64,000 bases of DNA from Hellea balneolensis DSM 19091 (lineage in GTDB: Bacteria; Pseudomonadota; Alphaproteobacteria; Caulobacterales; Maricaulaceae). A program made the translations under genes and the position numbers. Shown piece by piece: positions 17,416-28,386 of this stretch (positions are counted from its first letter, which is position 1; every line of letters starts with the position of its first letter). Where the stretch lies: the NCBI RefSeq assembly GCF_000428525.1, contig NZ_AUAC01000003.1, forward strand, positions 744,001 to 808,000. The letters are read 5' to 3'. A model generated the notes under the pieces. It was not told where the DNA came from. It did no database searches and worked only from the letters and a program-made list of their open reading frames with translations.

Positions 17416-18546
17416 ATGAGTGCCCGCCGTTTAGCTATTCGCCAACCTGCTGAGTTCTCGCTTTCTTCCAAGGCGAAGAAGGAAATCGGCACATGGGTCA
17501 AAAAATACCCGTCTGACCGTAAGCGGTCCGCGCTTATCCCAGCGATGTGGATTGCGCAAAAGGATGCGGGTGGATGGCTCCCTGAACTGGCCCTGCGCGA
17601 GCTCGGCGATATGCTCGATATGGCCTATATCCGCGTTTACGAAGTCGCGACTTTCTATACCATGTTCAATCTGGAACCTGTCGGGAAGCATTATGTGCAA
17701 ATGTGCGGCACGACGCCGTGCTGGCTGCGTGGTTCTGATGAGCTCAAAGAGATGCTGACCCGTAAAATAGGGCCGCAGCGGTCAATTTCTGCGGATGGGA
17801 AGCTGTCTTGGCTCGAAGTTGAATGTCTCGGCTCCTGTTCTAATGCGCCGATGGTGCAGATTTCAAATGGCGATGGCGATCACTATTACGAAGATTTGAC
17901 AGCCGAAAGCCTTGAGGCTGTTCTGGATGAATTGGTGGCAGGCAAGAAGCCACCGCAAGGTCCGAAAAATGGCCGCTTTAGTTCTGAGCCGATTGGCGGC
18001 GCGATGGCCCTCACGACAAAGAATTTATCAAAAGCCCGCGGCACGCTGAAAAAGCTCCCAAATGCGGATCAGAAAACGACGGTCAATTATTACGAATGGG
18101 ATCCTAAGGCTAAACGCGCCACGCGCAAAGGCTGGGTTGATCCAAACCGTAAGGCGAGCGCTGATCCTAAGAAGCGTAGTGGAAATTTGGGGCGTGATCT
18201 TACGGCTGGCCTTGTGGACGATGATCCAAATAAGGGATTACCTAAGAAAGCGTCTAAACCTGCTGCAAAGAAAATAGCAAAGCCTAAGGTTCTCTATACC
18301 GAAGGTGCAACAGACGGCGCGCCCGATGATCTAAAGCTTATCAAAGGCATTGGCCCGAAATTTGAAAAAGAACTCAATTCAAATGGCGTCTATTACTTCC
18401 GTCAAATTGGCGCTTGGAAAGTTGCCGACGTTAAGGTTGTTGAAGCGAAAATTAAGTCACTCGCGACGGGCCGTGTGAAGCGTGATGATTGGGTAAAACA
18501 GGGTAAGGCTTTGGCAAAAGCTACCGCAAAGAAGGGTAAGACATAA
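17416..18546 (+). CDS. nuoE: NADH-quinone oxidoreductase subunit E with C-terminal helix-hairpin-helix extension
   Basis: A 376-residue form of the 24-kDa subunit. Residues 1 to about 190 are the standard thioredoxin-like domain with the 2Fe-2S (N1a) ligands Cys97, Cys102, Cys137 and Cys141. A lysine/alanine-rich linker follows, then a helix-hairpin-helix-like domain from about residue 305 ([20 protein letters not shown]) and a lysine-rich tail. NuoE is usually about 170-220 residues; long forms with this extension occur in alphaproteobacteria. The function of the extension is unknown. The ATG overlaps the end of the repeat-derived frame. Confidence 0.96.
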   Translation: MSARRLAIRQPAEFSLSSKAKKEIGTWVKKYPSDRKRSALIPAMWIAQKDAGGWLPELALRELGDMLDMAYIRVYEVATFYTMFNLEPVGKHYVQMCGTTPCWLRGSDELKEMLTRKIGPQRSISADGKLSWLEVECLGSCSNAPMVQISNGDGDHYYEDLTAESLEAVLDELVAGKKPPQGPKNGRFSSEPIGGAMALTTKNLSKARGTLKKLPNADQKTTVNYYEWDPKAKRATRKGWVDPNRKASADPKKRSGNLGRDLTAGLVDDDPNKGLPKKASKPAAKKIAKPKVLYTEGATDGAPDDLKLIKGIGPKFEKELNSNGVYYFRQIGAWKVADVKVVEAKIKSLATGRVKRDDWVKQGKALAKATAKKGKT

Positions 18547-19853
18547 TGGTTAAGCTCCTCGAAGATAAAGATCGTATCTTTCAAAACCTTTATGGCTTGA
18601 ATGATTGGAGTCTGGATGCTGCGCGTGATCGCGGCGCATGGCTCGGCACAGCGGCGATGTTGGCGCAAGGCAAAGACTGGCTGATTGATCAAGTAAAATC
18701 CTCTGGCCTTCGCGGGCGCGGCGGCGCGGGTTTCCCGACGGGCCTAAAGTGGTCTTTCATGCCGAAAGAGGTGGGCAATCGCCCGCATTACCTCGTCGTT
18801 AATGCTGATGAATCTGAACCGGGCTCTTGTAAAGACCGCGATATTTTGCGCCATGACCCGCATTTACTGATCGAGGGCTGCTTGGTCGCGTCCTTCGCGA
18901 TGCAAGCCCATGCGTGTTACATCTATGTACGCGGCGAATATATCCAAGAACGTAACCGTTTGGACGCGGCGATTAAAGAAGCCTATGCGGCAGGTCTTGT
19001 CGGTAAGAATGCTTGCGGGACGGGCTGGGATTTTGACATATATATGCATCATGGGGCTGGCGCCTACATTTGCGGTGAAGAGACAGCTTTGCTCGAATCG
19101 CTCGAAGGTAAAAAGGGGCAGCCACGCCTCAAACCACCATTCCCCGCTGGGGCAGGGCTTTATGGCTGTCCGACCACTGTGAATAATGTTGAATCTATTG
19201 CTGTTGTGCCAACAATTTTGCGCCGCGGCGTTGATTGGTGGACGCAATTTGGCCGTGACAACAATAAAGGCACCAAGGTCTTTTCCATATCTGGCCACGT
19301 CAACAAGCCATGTAATATCGAAGAAGCGCTCTCCATTCCGATGAAGACACTTCTTGAGGAATATGCAGGCGGCGTTCGCGGCGGTTGGGATAATCTGAAA
19401 TGCGTTATTCCGGGCGGCTCTTCAGTTCCGCTCTTGCCGAAAGAAATTTGCGATACGGTCTTGATGGATTTTGACGCTTTGCGTGAGCATCAATCGGGCC
19501 TCGGCACGGCGGCAGTTATTGTTATGGATAAATCCACCGACGTTATCAAAGCTATCGCGCGGCTGAGCTATTTCTATAAGCATGAAAGTTGCGGGCAATG
19601 TACGCCTTGCCGCGAAGGTACTGGCTGGATGTGGCGCGTTATGGAACGCATGGTCAAAGGCGAGGCGGAGACGTCAGAAATTGACATGCTCCTCGAAGTG
19701 TCAAAACAGGTCGAAGGCCATACCATTTGTGCCCTCGGCGACGCGGCGGCATGGCCCATTCAAGGTCTTATCCGCCATTTCCGCCACGAAATCGAAGAGC
19801 GCATAGATAATTACCGGGCCAATAAACCGGTCTTCGTTCAGGCGGCGGAGTAA
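18546..19853 (+). CDS. nuoF: NADH-quinone oxidoreductase subunit F
   Basis: A 435-residue 51-kDa subunit that binds NADH, FMN and the 4Fe-4S cluster N3. The glycine-rich NADH site reads [13 protein letters not shown], the FMN region [13 protein letters not shown], and the cluster ligands [10 protein letters not shown] plus a downstream cysteine in [10 protein letters not shown]. It forms the NADH dehydrogenase tip of complex I with NuoE and NuoG. It overlaps nuoE by one base. Confidence 0.98.
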   Translation: MVKLLEDKDRIFQNLYGLNDWSLDAARDRGAWLGTAAMLAQGKDWLIDQVKSSGLRGRGGAGFPTGLKWSFMPKEVGNRPHYLVVNADESEPGSCKDRDILRHDPHLLIEGCLVASFAMQAHACYIYVRGEYIQERNRLDAAIKEAYAAGLVGKNACGTGWDFDIYMHHGAGAYICGEETALLESLEGKKGQPRLKPPFPAGAGLYGCPTTVNNVESIAVVPTILRRGVDWWTQFGRDNNKGTKVFSISGHVNKPCNIEEALSIPMKTLLEEYAGGVRGGWDNLKCVIPGGSSVPLLPKEICDTVLMDFDALREHQSGLGTAAVIVMDKSTDVIKAIARLSYFYKHESCGQCTPCREGTGWMWRVMERMVKGEAETSEIDMLLEVSKQVEGHTICALGDAAAWPIQGLIRHFRHEIEERIDNYRANKPVFVQAAE

Positions 19854-19856
19854 ATC

Positions 19857-20117
19857 GTGGCGGCTGAATTCGAAGATTTAACCTTACGCATGCTTCGCGA
19901 AATCCGTGAAGACATGAGAGGTGTTAAAGATGAGGTTGGCAGTCTCAATCGACGAATGACGGCTGTTGAACGCGGTATCGGCGAGTTGAAAGTAGATATG
20001 GCTGAGACACATCACCGATTAGATAAATTCGGCGGGCGTATTGAACGAATTGAACGTCGACTGGACTTAACGGATAGCGCGTTTATGGAAGCCGCAGAAA
20101 AGTTTGAGGACTCATAG
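19857..20117 (+). CDS. Small coiled-coil protein of unknown function, between nuoF and nuoG
   Basis: An 86-residue, highly charged, wholly helical protein. Heptad-like spacing of Leu, Met, Val and Ile runs through most of its length (LRMLREIREDMRGVKDEV to IERIERRLDL), predicting a coiled coil. It has no signal peptide, membrane segment or cysteine. It starts with GTG 3 bases after nuoF and ends 2 bases before nuoG, inside the operon. Similar short coiled-coil ORFs occur widely in alphaproteobacteria, often near unrelated genes. It is not a known complex I subunit. Confidence 0.7.
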   Translation: MAAEFEDLTLRMLREIREDMRGVKDEVGSLNRRMTAVERGIGELKVDMAETHHRLDKFGGRIERIERRLDLTDSAFMEAAEKFEDS

Positions 20118-20119
20118 AG

Positions 20120-22228
20120 ATGAGCGACCTACGCAAATTAAATATTGATGGCACTGAATATGAAGTGCCAGCGGATTACACGCTGATGCAAGCCTGTGAA
20201 GAGGCAGCAGGGGCAGAGATTCCGCGTTTCTGTTACCATGAGCGCCTCTCTGTGGCGGGTAACTGCCGCATGTGCCTCGTCGAGTGGGTTGGCGCGCCGA
20301 AGCCGCAAGCCTCTTGTGCGCTTCAGGTCAAAGATTTGCGCCCGAACCGTGACGGCACGCCTGCTAATATCCGCACAAATTCCGAGACCGTGAAAAAAGC
20401 ACGCGAAGGCGTGATGGAGTTCCTCCTTATCAATCACCCACTCGATTGCCCGATTTGCGACCAAGGCGGTGAGTGTGACCTTCAAGACCAAGCTATGGCC
20501 TATGGCCGTGATGCGTCTCGTTTTGAAGAGAATAAGCGCGCCGTTGATGACAAACATATGGGCCCTCTGGTCAATACGATCATGACGCGCTGTATTCAGT
20601 GTACGCGCTGTGTGCGTTTCGTCACCGAAGTGGCTGGCGTCGAAGAAATTGGCTTGGCCTCTCGCGGAGAAGATGCTGAAATCACAACATATTTAGAGCA
20701 ATCTCTGACATCTGAGCTTTCAGGCAATGTCATTGATCTTTGTCCTGTTGGCGCGCTGACCTCCAAGCCTTATGCCTTTAACGCACGGCCTTGGGAATTG
20801 GATCACGTTGAGTCTATTGACGTTATGGATGCCGTTGGATCAAACATTCGCGTCGATAGCCGCCGCGGCGCTGTATTGCGTATCATGCCAACGATAAATG
20901 ACGCTGTGAACGAAGAATGGATTACGGATAAGGCCCGCTTTAACTGGGATGGTCTTGCGCGTCAGCGTTTGGATAAGCCTTACATTCGAGAGAATGGAAA
21001 GCTCCGCGCCGCAGGGTGGGACGAAGCTCTCGCTGTTGTGGCTGAAAAGCTCTCAGGTGAGCCAGAGTCTATCGCTGCCATTGCAGGTGATTTATGTGAT
21101 GCGGAATCCATGAAGGCGCTTAAAGACTTGATGGAAAGCCTTGGCGTGAAGAATATTGATTGCCGCCAAGACGGGATGACCATCGGGCAAGGCGCGCGCC
21201 AATCTTACATCTTTAATTCGACTATCGATGGTATCGAAGATGCTGATGCTGTTCTAATTATCGGAGCAAACCCTCGCTTAGAAGCTTCGCTAGTCAACAC
21301 GCGTTTGCGGAAAGCATGGATTGCAGGCGGCATGGAAATCGGTCTTATAGGTGACCCCGAAGATCTAACTTATGAGTATGAGCATTTAGGCACGAAGCCG
21401 TCTGACATAGCGTCTATTGCCAAATCGACGAAGGGATTCGCGAAGGCGTTTAAGGCCGCGAAAAATCCCGCCATTATTTTAGGCGCGGGCGCTCTTAACC
21501 GTGCAGATACAGATCAGATACTTAAAGCTGTCAGTGGATTAGCGAAAAAAGTAAATCTCGTTCGGGAAGGGTGGAACGGGCTTAATATACTGCATACGGC
21601 GGCCTCTCGTGTAGCTGGCCTAGATATGGGCTTCCTCCCTGGCGAAGGCGGGCTAGGCACAATCGAAATTCTTGATGCAGCTCAGCAAGGCGCTATGAAG
21701 ACAGTTTTCCTTATGGGGGCAGACGAATTGGATACCTCCAAGCTTCAAAATGCATTTGTGATTTATCAGGGTAGCCACGGGGATGCTGGCGCGCATGTCG
21801 CTGATGTGATCTTGCCGGGGGCCGCTTACTCAGAAAAAGACGGACTTTATGTGAACCTGGAAGGCCGCGTTCAAATGGGAACGCGGGCGGTTGCGCCGAA
21901 AGGTGAGGCCAAAGAGGATTGGGCGATTATTCGCGCGCTTTCCGGCCATGTGAACCGCGTTCTGCCTTATGATAACCTTGGTGAGTTACGCGAAAAGCTC
22001 TTTGCAGATCATCCCACATTTGCGGGACTAGGTTATGCCCCGGGCGCAAGCGGCGCTGAGGATTTTGATATCTCTGCCATGGGTGAGAGCGGCAAAGTCT
22101 CTGCTGCACCTTTCGAAAATGCCGTGATAGATTTTTACATGACAAACCCAATTTTGCGCGCCTCTGATGTAATGGCGGAGTGCTCTGCGCTTAAAGATGG
22201 CGACCAAGTGCAAGAGGCGGCGGAATAA
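20120..22228 (+). CDS. nuoG: NADH-quinone oxidoreductase subunit G
   Basis: A 702-residue 75-kDa-type subunit. The N-terminal 2Fe-2S ferredoxin domain ([19 protein letters not shown]) is followed by the His/Cys cluster region, [14 protein letters not shown] near residue 110 and [10 protein letters not shown]. The molybdopterin-oxidoreductase-like domain (from [15 protein letters not shown] onwards) is catalytically inactive in the family. It relays electrons from NuoF towards NuoI. The stop overlaps the nuoH start by one base. Confidence 0.97.
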   Translation: MSDLRKLNIDGTEYEVPADYTLMQACEEAAGAEIPRFCYHERLSVAGNCRMCLVEWVGAPKPQASCALQVKDLRPNRDGTPANIRTNSETVKKAREGVMEFLLINHPLDCPICDQGGECDLQDQAMAYGRDASRFEENKRAVDDKHMGPLVNTIMTRCIQCTRCVRFVTEVAGVEEIGLASRGEDAEITTYLEQSLTSELSGNVIDLCPVGALTSKPYAFNARPWELDHVESIDVMDAVGSNIRVDSRRGAVLRIMPTINDAVNEEWITDKARFNWDGLARQRLDKPYIRENGKLRAAGWDEALAVVAEKLSGEPESIAAIAGDLCDAESMKALKDLMESLGVKNIDCRQDGMTIGQGARQSYIFNSTIDGIEDADAVLIIGANPRLEASLVNTRLRKAWIAGGMEIGLIGDPEDLTYEYEHLGTKPSDIASIAKSTKGFAKAFKAAKNPAIILGAGALNRADTDQILKAVSGLAKKVNLVREGWNGLNILHTAASRVAGLDMGFLPGEGGLGTIEILDAAQQGAMKTVFLMGADELDTSKLQNAFVIYQGSHGDAGAHVADVILPGAAYSEKDGLYVNLEGRVQMGTRAVAPKGEAKEDWAIIRALSGHVNRVLPYDNLGELREKLFADHPTFAGLGYAPGASGAEDFDISAMGESGKVSAAPFENAVIDFYMTNPILRASDVMAECSALKDGDQVQEAAE

Positions 22229-23310
22229 TGACGATGTCTCTTATGCAATTCTGGTCGGATTTATCACCGCTTGCGTGGTTCGGATTAAAGTTCGCACAGG
22301 TGGGCGCTTTCGTGCTTCTTTTATCCGTTATACTTGCCTTCCTTATTTTGATGGATCGGAAAGTCTGGGCGGCAGTTCAAATGCGCCGAGGTCCTAACGT
22401 GGTTGGCCCGTTTGGTTTGTTGCAGTCTTTTGCGGACCTCCTGAAGTTTGTATTTAAGGAAATCATTATCCCGTCAGGCTCTGATAAGGGTCTCTTTATT
22501 CTCGCGCCCATCATCACACTTGTCATGGCGTTTCTGGCCTGGGCCGTGGTCCCAATCGCCCCTGGTTGGGTTATGTCTGATATTAACATCGGCGTTCTTT
22601 ACGTGCTCGCGATCAGCTCGCTAGGCGTTTACGGCATCATCATTGGGGGTTGGGCTTCTAACTCTAAATATCCCTTTATGGGAGCGTTGCGCTCGGCCGC
22701 GCAGATGATCTCTTACGAAGTCTCTATTGGCTTTATCATTCTGACTGTTATCTTTCTCTCAGGATCGATGAACCTCTCTGCAATTGTTGATACACAAGCC
22801 GGAGGTTTGTTTAATTGGAACATGTTCCGCCTTAATCCGATGGGCGAATATGGTATCTGGAACATTCTATTATTCCCCATCATGTTTTATATGGGTATTA
22901 TGTTTTTTATCTCAGCGTTAGCTGAGACGAACCGTCCGCCATTTGATCTGCCAGAGGCAGAATCCGAATTGGTGGCAGGATTTATGGTCGAATATTCCTC
23001 CACACCATACTTGCTCTTTATGTTTGGTGAGTATCTCAACATGACGCTGATGTGCGCGATGTTTACAATCCTATTCCTTGGTGGATGGCACGCTCCGATT
23101 GATATTGGCGTGCAATTTGTCCCGCCTGTTTTCTGGTTCACACTGAAATGTCTTTTGATGTTCTTTATGTTCGCAATGGTGAAAGCAATTGTTCCCCGCT
23201 ATCGTTATGACCAACTCATGCGCTTGGGCTGGAAAGTTTTTCTGCCAACGTCACTCGCGGCCGTCGTTATCGTTTCGACATTCGTTGTCTTCCTGGGGGG
23301 AGGTGCTTAG
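22228..23310 (+). CDS. nuoH: NADH-quinone oxidoreductase subunit H
   Basis: A 360-residue membrane subunit with about eight transmembrane helices. Hallmarks are [25 protein letters not shown], the acidic loop [21 protein letters not shown] that lines the quinone entry and proton path, and [14 protein letters not shown]. It links the peripheral arm to the proton-pumping arm. nuoI begins on the next base. Confidence 0.98.
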   Translation: MTMSLMQFWSDLSPLAWFGLKFAQVGAFVLLLSVILAFLILMDRKVWAAVQMRRGPNVVGPFGLLQSFADLLKFVFKEIIIPSGSDKGLFILAPIITLVMAFLAWAVVPIAPGWVMSDINIGVLYVLAISSLGVYGIIIGGWASNSKYPFMGALRSAAQMISYEVSIGFIILTVIFLSGSMNLSAIVDTQAGGLFNWNMFRLNPMGEYGIWNILLFPIMFYMGIMFFISALAETNRPPFDLPEAESELVAGFMVEYSSTPYLLFMFGEYLNMTLMCAMFTILFLGGWHAPIDIGVQFVPPVFWFTLKCLLMFFMFAMVKAIVPRYRYDQLMRLGWKVFLPTSLAAVVIVSTFVVFLGGGA

Positions 23311-23802
23311 ATGTTTACCCGTATTAAACAGATCTTGCGCGGCGCGCTTCTTTTAGAATTTGCTTCGGCCTTTTGGCTCGCCATGAAGTATTTCTTCCGT
23401 CCAAAAGTTACAATTAACTATCCGTTTGAGAAGGGGCCTTTATCGCCTCGTTTCCGCGGGGAACATGCCCTGCGCCGTTATCCTTCCGGTGAAGAGCGCT
23501 GCATCGCTTGTAAACTTTGCGAAGCTATTTGCCCCGCCCAAGCGATTACAATCGAAGCTGAACCTCGCGAAGATGGGTCTCGCCGCACGACTCGCTACGA
23601 CATCGATATGGTCAAATGTATTTATTGCGGGTTGTGCCAAGAGGCCTGTCCCGTTGACGCAATTGTGGAAGGGCCAAATTATGAATTCGCGACAGAGACC
23701 CGCGAAGAGCTTTATTATGACAAAGAAAAACTGCTAGAAAATGGCGATCGCTGGGAACGCGAGATTGCCAAAAACTTAGCATTGGATGCACCTTACCGTT
23801 AA
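23311..23802 (+). CDS. nuoI: NADH-quinone oxidoreductase subunit I
   Basis: A 163-residue ferredoxin-like subunit with two 4Fe-4S clusters (N6a, N6b). The first ligand set begins at Cys64 ([12 protein letters not shown]), the second at Cys103 ([12 protein letters not shown]). It sits between NuoG and NuoB in the electron path. The [28 protein letters not shown] lead-in is typical of the alphaproteobacterial/mitochondrial type. Confidence 0.98.
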   Translation: MFTRIKQILRGALLLEFASAFWLAMKYFFRPKVTINYPFEKGPLSPRFRGEHALRRYPSGEERCIACKLCEAICPAQAITIEAEPREDGSRRTTRYDIDMVKCIYCGLCQEACPVDAIVEGPNYEFATETREELYYDKEKLLENGDRWEREIAKNLALDAPYR

Positions 23803-23831
23803 AGCGGTAAGTAATGAAGGGACTATAAATC

Positions 23832-24431
23832 GTGTTGACGGTTATATCATTTTACTTATTGGCGTTTGTCGCTGTTGCTGCGGCCTTCATGGTGATTGCG
23901 GCAAGAAACCCGGTGCACTCAGTCATGTATCTTATCTTGACTTTCTTTAGCGCCGCTGGGCTTTTTATCCTGATGGGCGCAGAGTTTTTGGCGCTTTTAC
24001 TTGTCATGGTGTATGTCGGCGCGGTTGCGGTGCTTTTCCTTTTCGTTGTGATGATGCTCGACGTGGATTTCGTGGAAATGAAGCAAGGCTTTCTCAACAA
24101 TATTGGATTTGGGCTTTTGGTTGCCGGCATTTTACTGCTTGAAATGTTGATGGTCGGAGCAACCTATGTTTGGAAAGACGGGTCAACGGTCGTGGCGCGG
24201 GGCGATGAAGTCTCCAATATCGAAGCCTTTGGACGCGTTCTTTATACTGATTATGCAGGCGTTTTTGAAGCGGCAGGTTTCGTGCTGTTAGTCGCCATGA
24301 TTGGCGCAATTGTGCTGACCTTGCGAGACCGCGATGGCGTTCGCAAGCAAGATGCTATGAGCCAGATGTCACGCACGAAAGAAACGGGTATGGAAATGGT
24401 TGATATCGAACCGGGACATGGGGTCGGATAA
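23832..24431 (+). CDS. nuoJ: NADH-quinone oxidoreductase subunit J
   Basis: A 199-residue membrane subunit with five hydrophobic helices. The conserved helix-3 stretch [27 protein letters not shown], which contains the pi-bulge region, is present. The start shown is GTG at 23832; the 29 bases after nuoI contain no other feature. It overlaps nuoK by one base. Confidence 0.96.
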   Translation: MLTVISFYLLAFVAVAAAFMVIAARNPVHSVMYLILTFFSAAGLFILMGAEFLALLLVMVYVGAVAVLFLFVVMMLDVDFVEMKQGFLNNIGFGLLVAGILLLEMLMVGATYVWKDGSTVVARGDEVSNIEAFGRVLYTDYAGVFEAAGFVLLVAMIGAIVLTLRDRDGVRKQDAMSQMSRTKETGMEMVDIEPGHGVG

Positions 24432-24757
24432 TGGCAATCGGTCTTTCACATTATCTTGCCGTAGCGGCTATTCTTTTTACGGTTGGCGTCTTTGGTATTT
24501 TCGTAAATAGGAAAAACGTCATCATTATTCTTATGTGTGTTGAGCTTATCCTGCTGGCTGTGAATATCAACTTTGTCGCATTTTCTACGCATATGGCTGA
24601 CCTTCCGGGCAATAACCCGATGGCTGGGCAAATATTTGCTTTGTTTATTTTGACCGTTGCGGCTGCTGAGGCTGCTGTTGGTCTTGCTATTCTCGTCGTC
24701 TATTTCCGTAATCGCGGAAACATCGCCGTTGAAAATATTGATCTGATGAAGGGTTAA
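24431..24757 (+). CDS. nuoK: NADH-quinone oxidoreductase subunit K
   Basis: A 108-residue membrane subunit with three helices. The buried glutamates of the proton channel are in [18 protein letters not shown] and [13 protein letters not shown]. It is adjacent to NuoJ and NuoN in the complex, and length is normal. Confidence 0.97.
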   Translation: MAIGLSHYLAVAAILFTVGVFGIFVNRKNVIIILMCVELILLAVNINFVAFSTHMADLPGNNPMAGQIFALFILTVAAAEAAVGLAILVVYFRNRGNIAVENIDLMKG

Positions 24758-24761
24758 GACG

Positions 24762-26846
24762 TTGCTTTATCATGTCATAGTCTTCGCGCCGCTTTTAGGC
24801 GCTATCATAGCAGGGTTGCTCGGAACGCGCTTTGGGCGTCAGTTCCTGCCTGAGAAGCCTTCAATGGTTGTTACAACCGGTTTATTATTTCTCTCAGCTA
24901 TCTTGTCATGGGTCGCTTTATACAAGGTTGGTATAGGCCATGAGGAAGCTGATATAAAAGTCCTGCGATGGATGGATGTCGGCGACATGAAAGCGGATTG
25001 GGCGTTCAAAATTGATACGCTGACAGCCGTAATGCTTGTTGTGGTCAATTCTGTTTCTGCACTCGTGCACCTCTATAGTTGGGGATACATGAGCGATGAT
25101 GAGTTTAAACCGCGCTTCTTCTCATATCTGTCTCTTTTCACATTTGCCATGTTAATGTTGGTAACATCCAATAACTTCATTCAACTTTTCTTTGGGTGGG
25201 AAGGCGTAGGGCTCGCCTCATATCTATTGATTGGGTATTACTTTAAAAAAGATACAGCTAATGCGGCGTCTATCAAAGCTTTCGTAACAAACCGCGTCGG
25301 GGACGTTGGTTTAGCGCTAGGCGTTATGACGGTATTCCTTGTTTTTGGATCGGTAAATTTCGACGTCGTGTTTAACGCAATAGCTGAAAATAGTGACCGC
25401 CGCCTCCCGTTCCTGGGGATGGAGTTTAATGCGATTGAGCTGATTGCGGCGCTTCTCTTTATTGGCGCGATGGGTAAGTCCGCACAATTCGTACTTCATG
25501 TGTGGTTACCGGATGCGATGGAAGGCCCGACACCTGTATCGGCGCTTATTCACGCGGCGACTATGGTGACGGCAGGTGTCTTTCTTGTATGCCGCGCCTC
25601 ATCAATTTACGAAGCTGCGCCGATCACATCAGGATTCATTACCGCGATGGGCGCGTTTACGGCTTTGTTCGCGGCAACCGTGGCACTGGTTCAAAATGAT
25701 ATTAAGCGTGTCATTGCTTATTCTACCTGTTCACAGCTGGGCTATATGTTCTTTGCGGCGGGTGTCGGGGCCTATAGCGCGGCGATGTTCCACTTGTTTA
25801 CACATGCCTTTTTCAAAGCCCTTTTGTTCCTTTGCGCGGGATCCGTTATTCATGCCTTACACCACGAACAAGATATGCGCAAAATGGGTGGCATTCGTAA
25901 AAAAGTACCCATTACCTATGCGGCAATGATCGTTGGCACATTGGCCATTACGGGTATCGGCATTCCTGCTATTGAAGCGAAAATTGGCTTTGCGGGATTC
26001 TTTTCCAAGGACGCGATTATCGAAGCTGCATATTCGGCAGGTATCGCAGGGTCCGGGTCAGGCTCATTCGCTTTCTGGGTCGGGATTACGGCTGCTCTCA
26101 TGACGTCATTCTACAGTTGGCGACTTATCTTTATGACATTCCACGGCGATTATCGCGGCGACAAGCATACATTTGACCATGCGCATGAAAGCCCGAAAGT
26201 GATGCTCGTGCCTTTGGCCTTGCTCTCTCTGGGGGCTATTCTTGCAGGGGCCGTCTTCTATAAATATTTTATGGGTAATGCGGGTGACTTCTGGCACGGC
26301 GCACTTCCCTCAAAATATGGCGCAGGCCACGCAGCTATTGCCCCAGATTATCTGATGGCAGCCGCTGAAGGTTCTGCTGACGGTTATGATACTGTAAAAC
26401 ATACCGGGCCATTTGCTTTCTTATTTAATACATTCCACGGCTATCCGCGTTGGGTGCTTTTCTTGCCTCTAATAGTGTCTCTCAGCGGGCTTTTCATTGC
26501 TTTCATGATGTATATGCGCGGTGAGGGTGCTGCGAAACATATCCGGACTGTTGAAGAAACGGGCGGCGGACCACTCTATAACTTCTTGCTCAATAAGTGG
26601 TACATTGACGAGCTTTATGACGTCACAATTGTTAAGGGTGCGCGTAAGCTTGGCGATATTTTCTGGAAAATCGGGGATGTCAAAATCATTGATGGCTTGG
26701 GACCCAATGGCGTTGCTGCTTTTGCGGCAGGGTCAGCTAAGCGGCTCTCTAAGATACAATCGGGTTTTCTTTATCATTATGCCTTTGTCATGCTCATAGG
26801 CGTTGCGGCCATTATCGCCTTAGTGTTCCGTACGGTAGGAGGGTAG
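24762..26846 (+). CDS. nuoL: NADH-quinone oxidoreductase subunit L
   Basis: A 694-residue antiporter-like pump subunit with about 16 helices and the long lateral helix at the C-terminus. Key segments are FFGWEGVGLASYLLIGYYF, LPDAMEGPTPVSALIHAATMVTAG and LVQNDIKRVIAYSTCSQLGYM. The glutamate/lysine pair and the broken-helix lysine of the proton path are retained. The start is TTG at 24762, 4 bases after nuoK; no better ATG lies near the homology start. Confidence 0.97.
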   Translation: MLYHVIVFAPLLGAIIAGLLGTRFGRQFLPEKPSMVVTTGLLFLSAILSWVALYKVGIGHEEADIKVLRWMDVGDMKADWAFKIDTLTAVMLVVVNSVSALVHLYSWGYMSDDEFKPRFFSYLSLFTFAMLMLVTSNNFIQLFFGWEGVGLASYLLIGYYFKKDTANAASIKAFVTNRVGDVGLALGVMTVFLVFGSVNFDVVFNAIAENSDRRLPFLGMEFNAIELIAALLFIGAMGKSAQFVLHVWLPDAMEGPTPVSALIHAATMVTAGVFLVCRASSIYEAAPITSGFITAMGAFTALFAATVALVQNDIKRVIAYSTCSQLGYMFFAAGVGAYSAAMFHLFTHAFFKALLFLCAGSVIHALHHEQDMRKMGGIRKKVPITYAAMIVGTLAITGIGIPAIEAKIGFAGFFSKDAIIEAAYSAGIAGSGSGSFAFWVGITAALMTSFYSWRLIFMTFHGDYRGDKHTFDHAHESPKVMLVPLALLSLGAILAGAVFYKYFMGNAGDFWHGALPSKYGAGHAAIAPDYLMAAAEGSADGYDTVKHTGPFAFLFNTFHGYPRWVLFLPLIVSLSGLFIAFMMYMRGEGAAKHIRTVEETGGGPLYNFLLNKWYIDELYDVTIVKGARKLGDIFWKIGDVKIIDGLGPNGVAAFAAGSAKRLSKIQSGFLYHYAFVMLIGVAAIIALVFRTVGG

Positions 26847-26849
26847 ATC

Positions 26850-28382
26850 ATGTTTGAAGGTCTTCCCATTCTCTCGCTGCTCACATTTATCCCGCTTGCA
26901 GGTGCCTTTTTGCTGATGTTTATGGCGCGTATCTCCAAAGAGGACGCGCAGGAGCAGCTCGCCAAAAACGCCCCGCGTGTGGCGCTCGTGATTTCAGGTG
27001 TTGTCTTTCTCTTATCCCTCTTGCTTACACTTGACTTTGACAGTTCTAAAGCCGGTTTCCAATTCGTTGAGGATACGTCATGGCTAGGCGGCGGCATTGA
27101 TTACCGTTTAGGCGTAGACGGAATATCAATCCTCTTTGTGCTGTTGACAGCGTTTCTGACACCGCTCTGTATTTTTGCGAGTGAGACCTCGATTAAATCA
27201 CGCATGCTCGAATATATGGTTGCGTTTCTGATTTTGGAAACGCTGATGATCGGAACATTTGTCGCGCTTGATTTGGTGCTTTTCTATCTCTTCTTTGAAG
27301 CTGTCCTTATTCCGATGTTTATTATTATTGGTGTTTGGGGCGGTAAGAACCGTGTTTATGCAAGCTATAAATTCTTCCTTTATACACTGCTTGGTTCTGT
27401 TCTTATGTTGGCCGCTATCCTCTGGATTTATAATTTCAGTGGACAGCAATTAGGCGCGCCGACGACAAATATGGAAACGCTCATCAATGAGTTGAAAATT
27501 CCTGGCGGTGTTCAGACATGGCTCTGGCTAGCTTTCTTTGCCTCATTCGCCGTAAAGATGCCGATGTGGCCCGTTCACACATGGCTACCTGATGCTCACG
27601 TTGAAGCCCCGACGGCAGGCTCTGTTATCCTAGCGGGTATTTTGCTTAAGCTTGGCGGTTATGGTTTTTTACGTTTCTCATTGACGCTCTTCCCTAATGC
27701 ATCTCTCGAACTTGCGCCGCTAATATTCTGGATGTCTGTAATTGCGATTATCTACACCTCGCTCGTGGCTTATCGTCAGAACGACATTAAAAAACTGATT
27801 GCCTATTCATCCGTGGCCCATATGGGTTTTGTGACCATGGGCATCTTCGCCTTTAACCTGCAAGGCATTCAGGGCGGCATTTATCAAATGCTCAGCCATG
27901 GGATTATCTCAGGCGCGCTCTTCTTTTGTGTCGGCGTGATATACGATCGTATGCACACCAGAGAGATCGCTTTTTATGGAGGGCTTGTGAAGCGGATGCC
28001 CGTTTACGCGGCTTTCCTCATGCTCTTTACAATGGCCAATGTGGGCTTGCCGGGAACATCAGGCTTTGTCGGCGAAATTCTTACGATGGTCGGCGCTTAT
28101 CAGGTTAGCCCTTGGATTGCGGCAGGGGCTGCTCTCGGTATGATTTTGTCGGCTATGTATGCGCTTCACCTTTACCGCGAAGTTATCTTTGGCGAGCAAA
28201 CCAACGAAAAGCTAAATGATATTTTAGATATGAATCGCCGCGAAGTGCTTATCCTCGCACCCCTGGCAATAATGACCATTGTTCTTGGTGTTTATCCGTC
28301 ACTTATAACCGATATTACATCGGCATCTGTTGAAAACCTGATTGCGAATTTTAACACCGCAACAGCTACGACAGGGAATTAA
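26850..28382 (+). CDS. nuoM: NADH-quinone oxidoreductase subunit M
   Basis: A 510-residue antiporter-like pump subunit. Typical segments are [20 protein letters not shown] with the essential glutamate, [22 protein letters not shown], and [20 protein letters not shown]. It lies between NuoL and NuoN in the membrane arm. It starts 3 bases after nuoL. Confidence 0.97.
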   Translation: MFEGLPILSLLTFIPLAGAFLLMFMARISKEDAQEQLAKNAPRVALVISGVVFLLSLLLTLDFDSSKAGFQFVEDTSWLGGGIDYRLGVDGISILFVLLTAFLTPLCIFASETSIKSRMLEYMVAFLILETLMIGTFVALDLVLFYLFFEAVLIPMFIIIGVWGGKNRVYASYKFFLYTLLGSVLMLAAILWIYNFSGQQLGAPTTNMETLINELKIPGGVQTWLWLAFFASFAVKMPMWPVHTWLPDAHVEAPTAGSVILAGILLKLGGYGFLRFSLTLFPNASLELAPLIFWMSVIAIIYTSLVAYRQNDIKKLIAYSSVAHMGFVTMGIFAFNLQGIQGGIYQMLSHGIISGALFFCVGVIYDRMHTREIAFYGGLVKRMPVYAAFLMLFTMANVGLPGTSGFVGEILTMVGAYQVSPWIAAGAALGMILSAMYALHLYREVIFGEQTNEKLNDILDMNRREVLILAPLAIMTIVLGVYPSLITDITSASVENLIANFNTATATTGN

Positions 28383-28386
28383 GGCT

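Noticed and set aside
17234-17419. 61-codon frame between nuoD and nuoE as a protein-coding gene
   Set aside because: Nearly all of it is palindromic repeat sequence; it is reported as a repeat with a preserved open frame instead.
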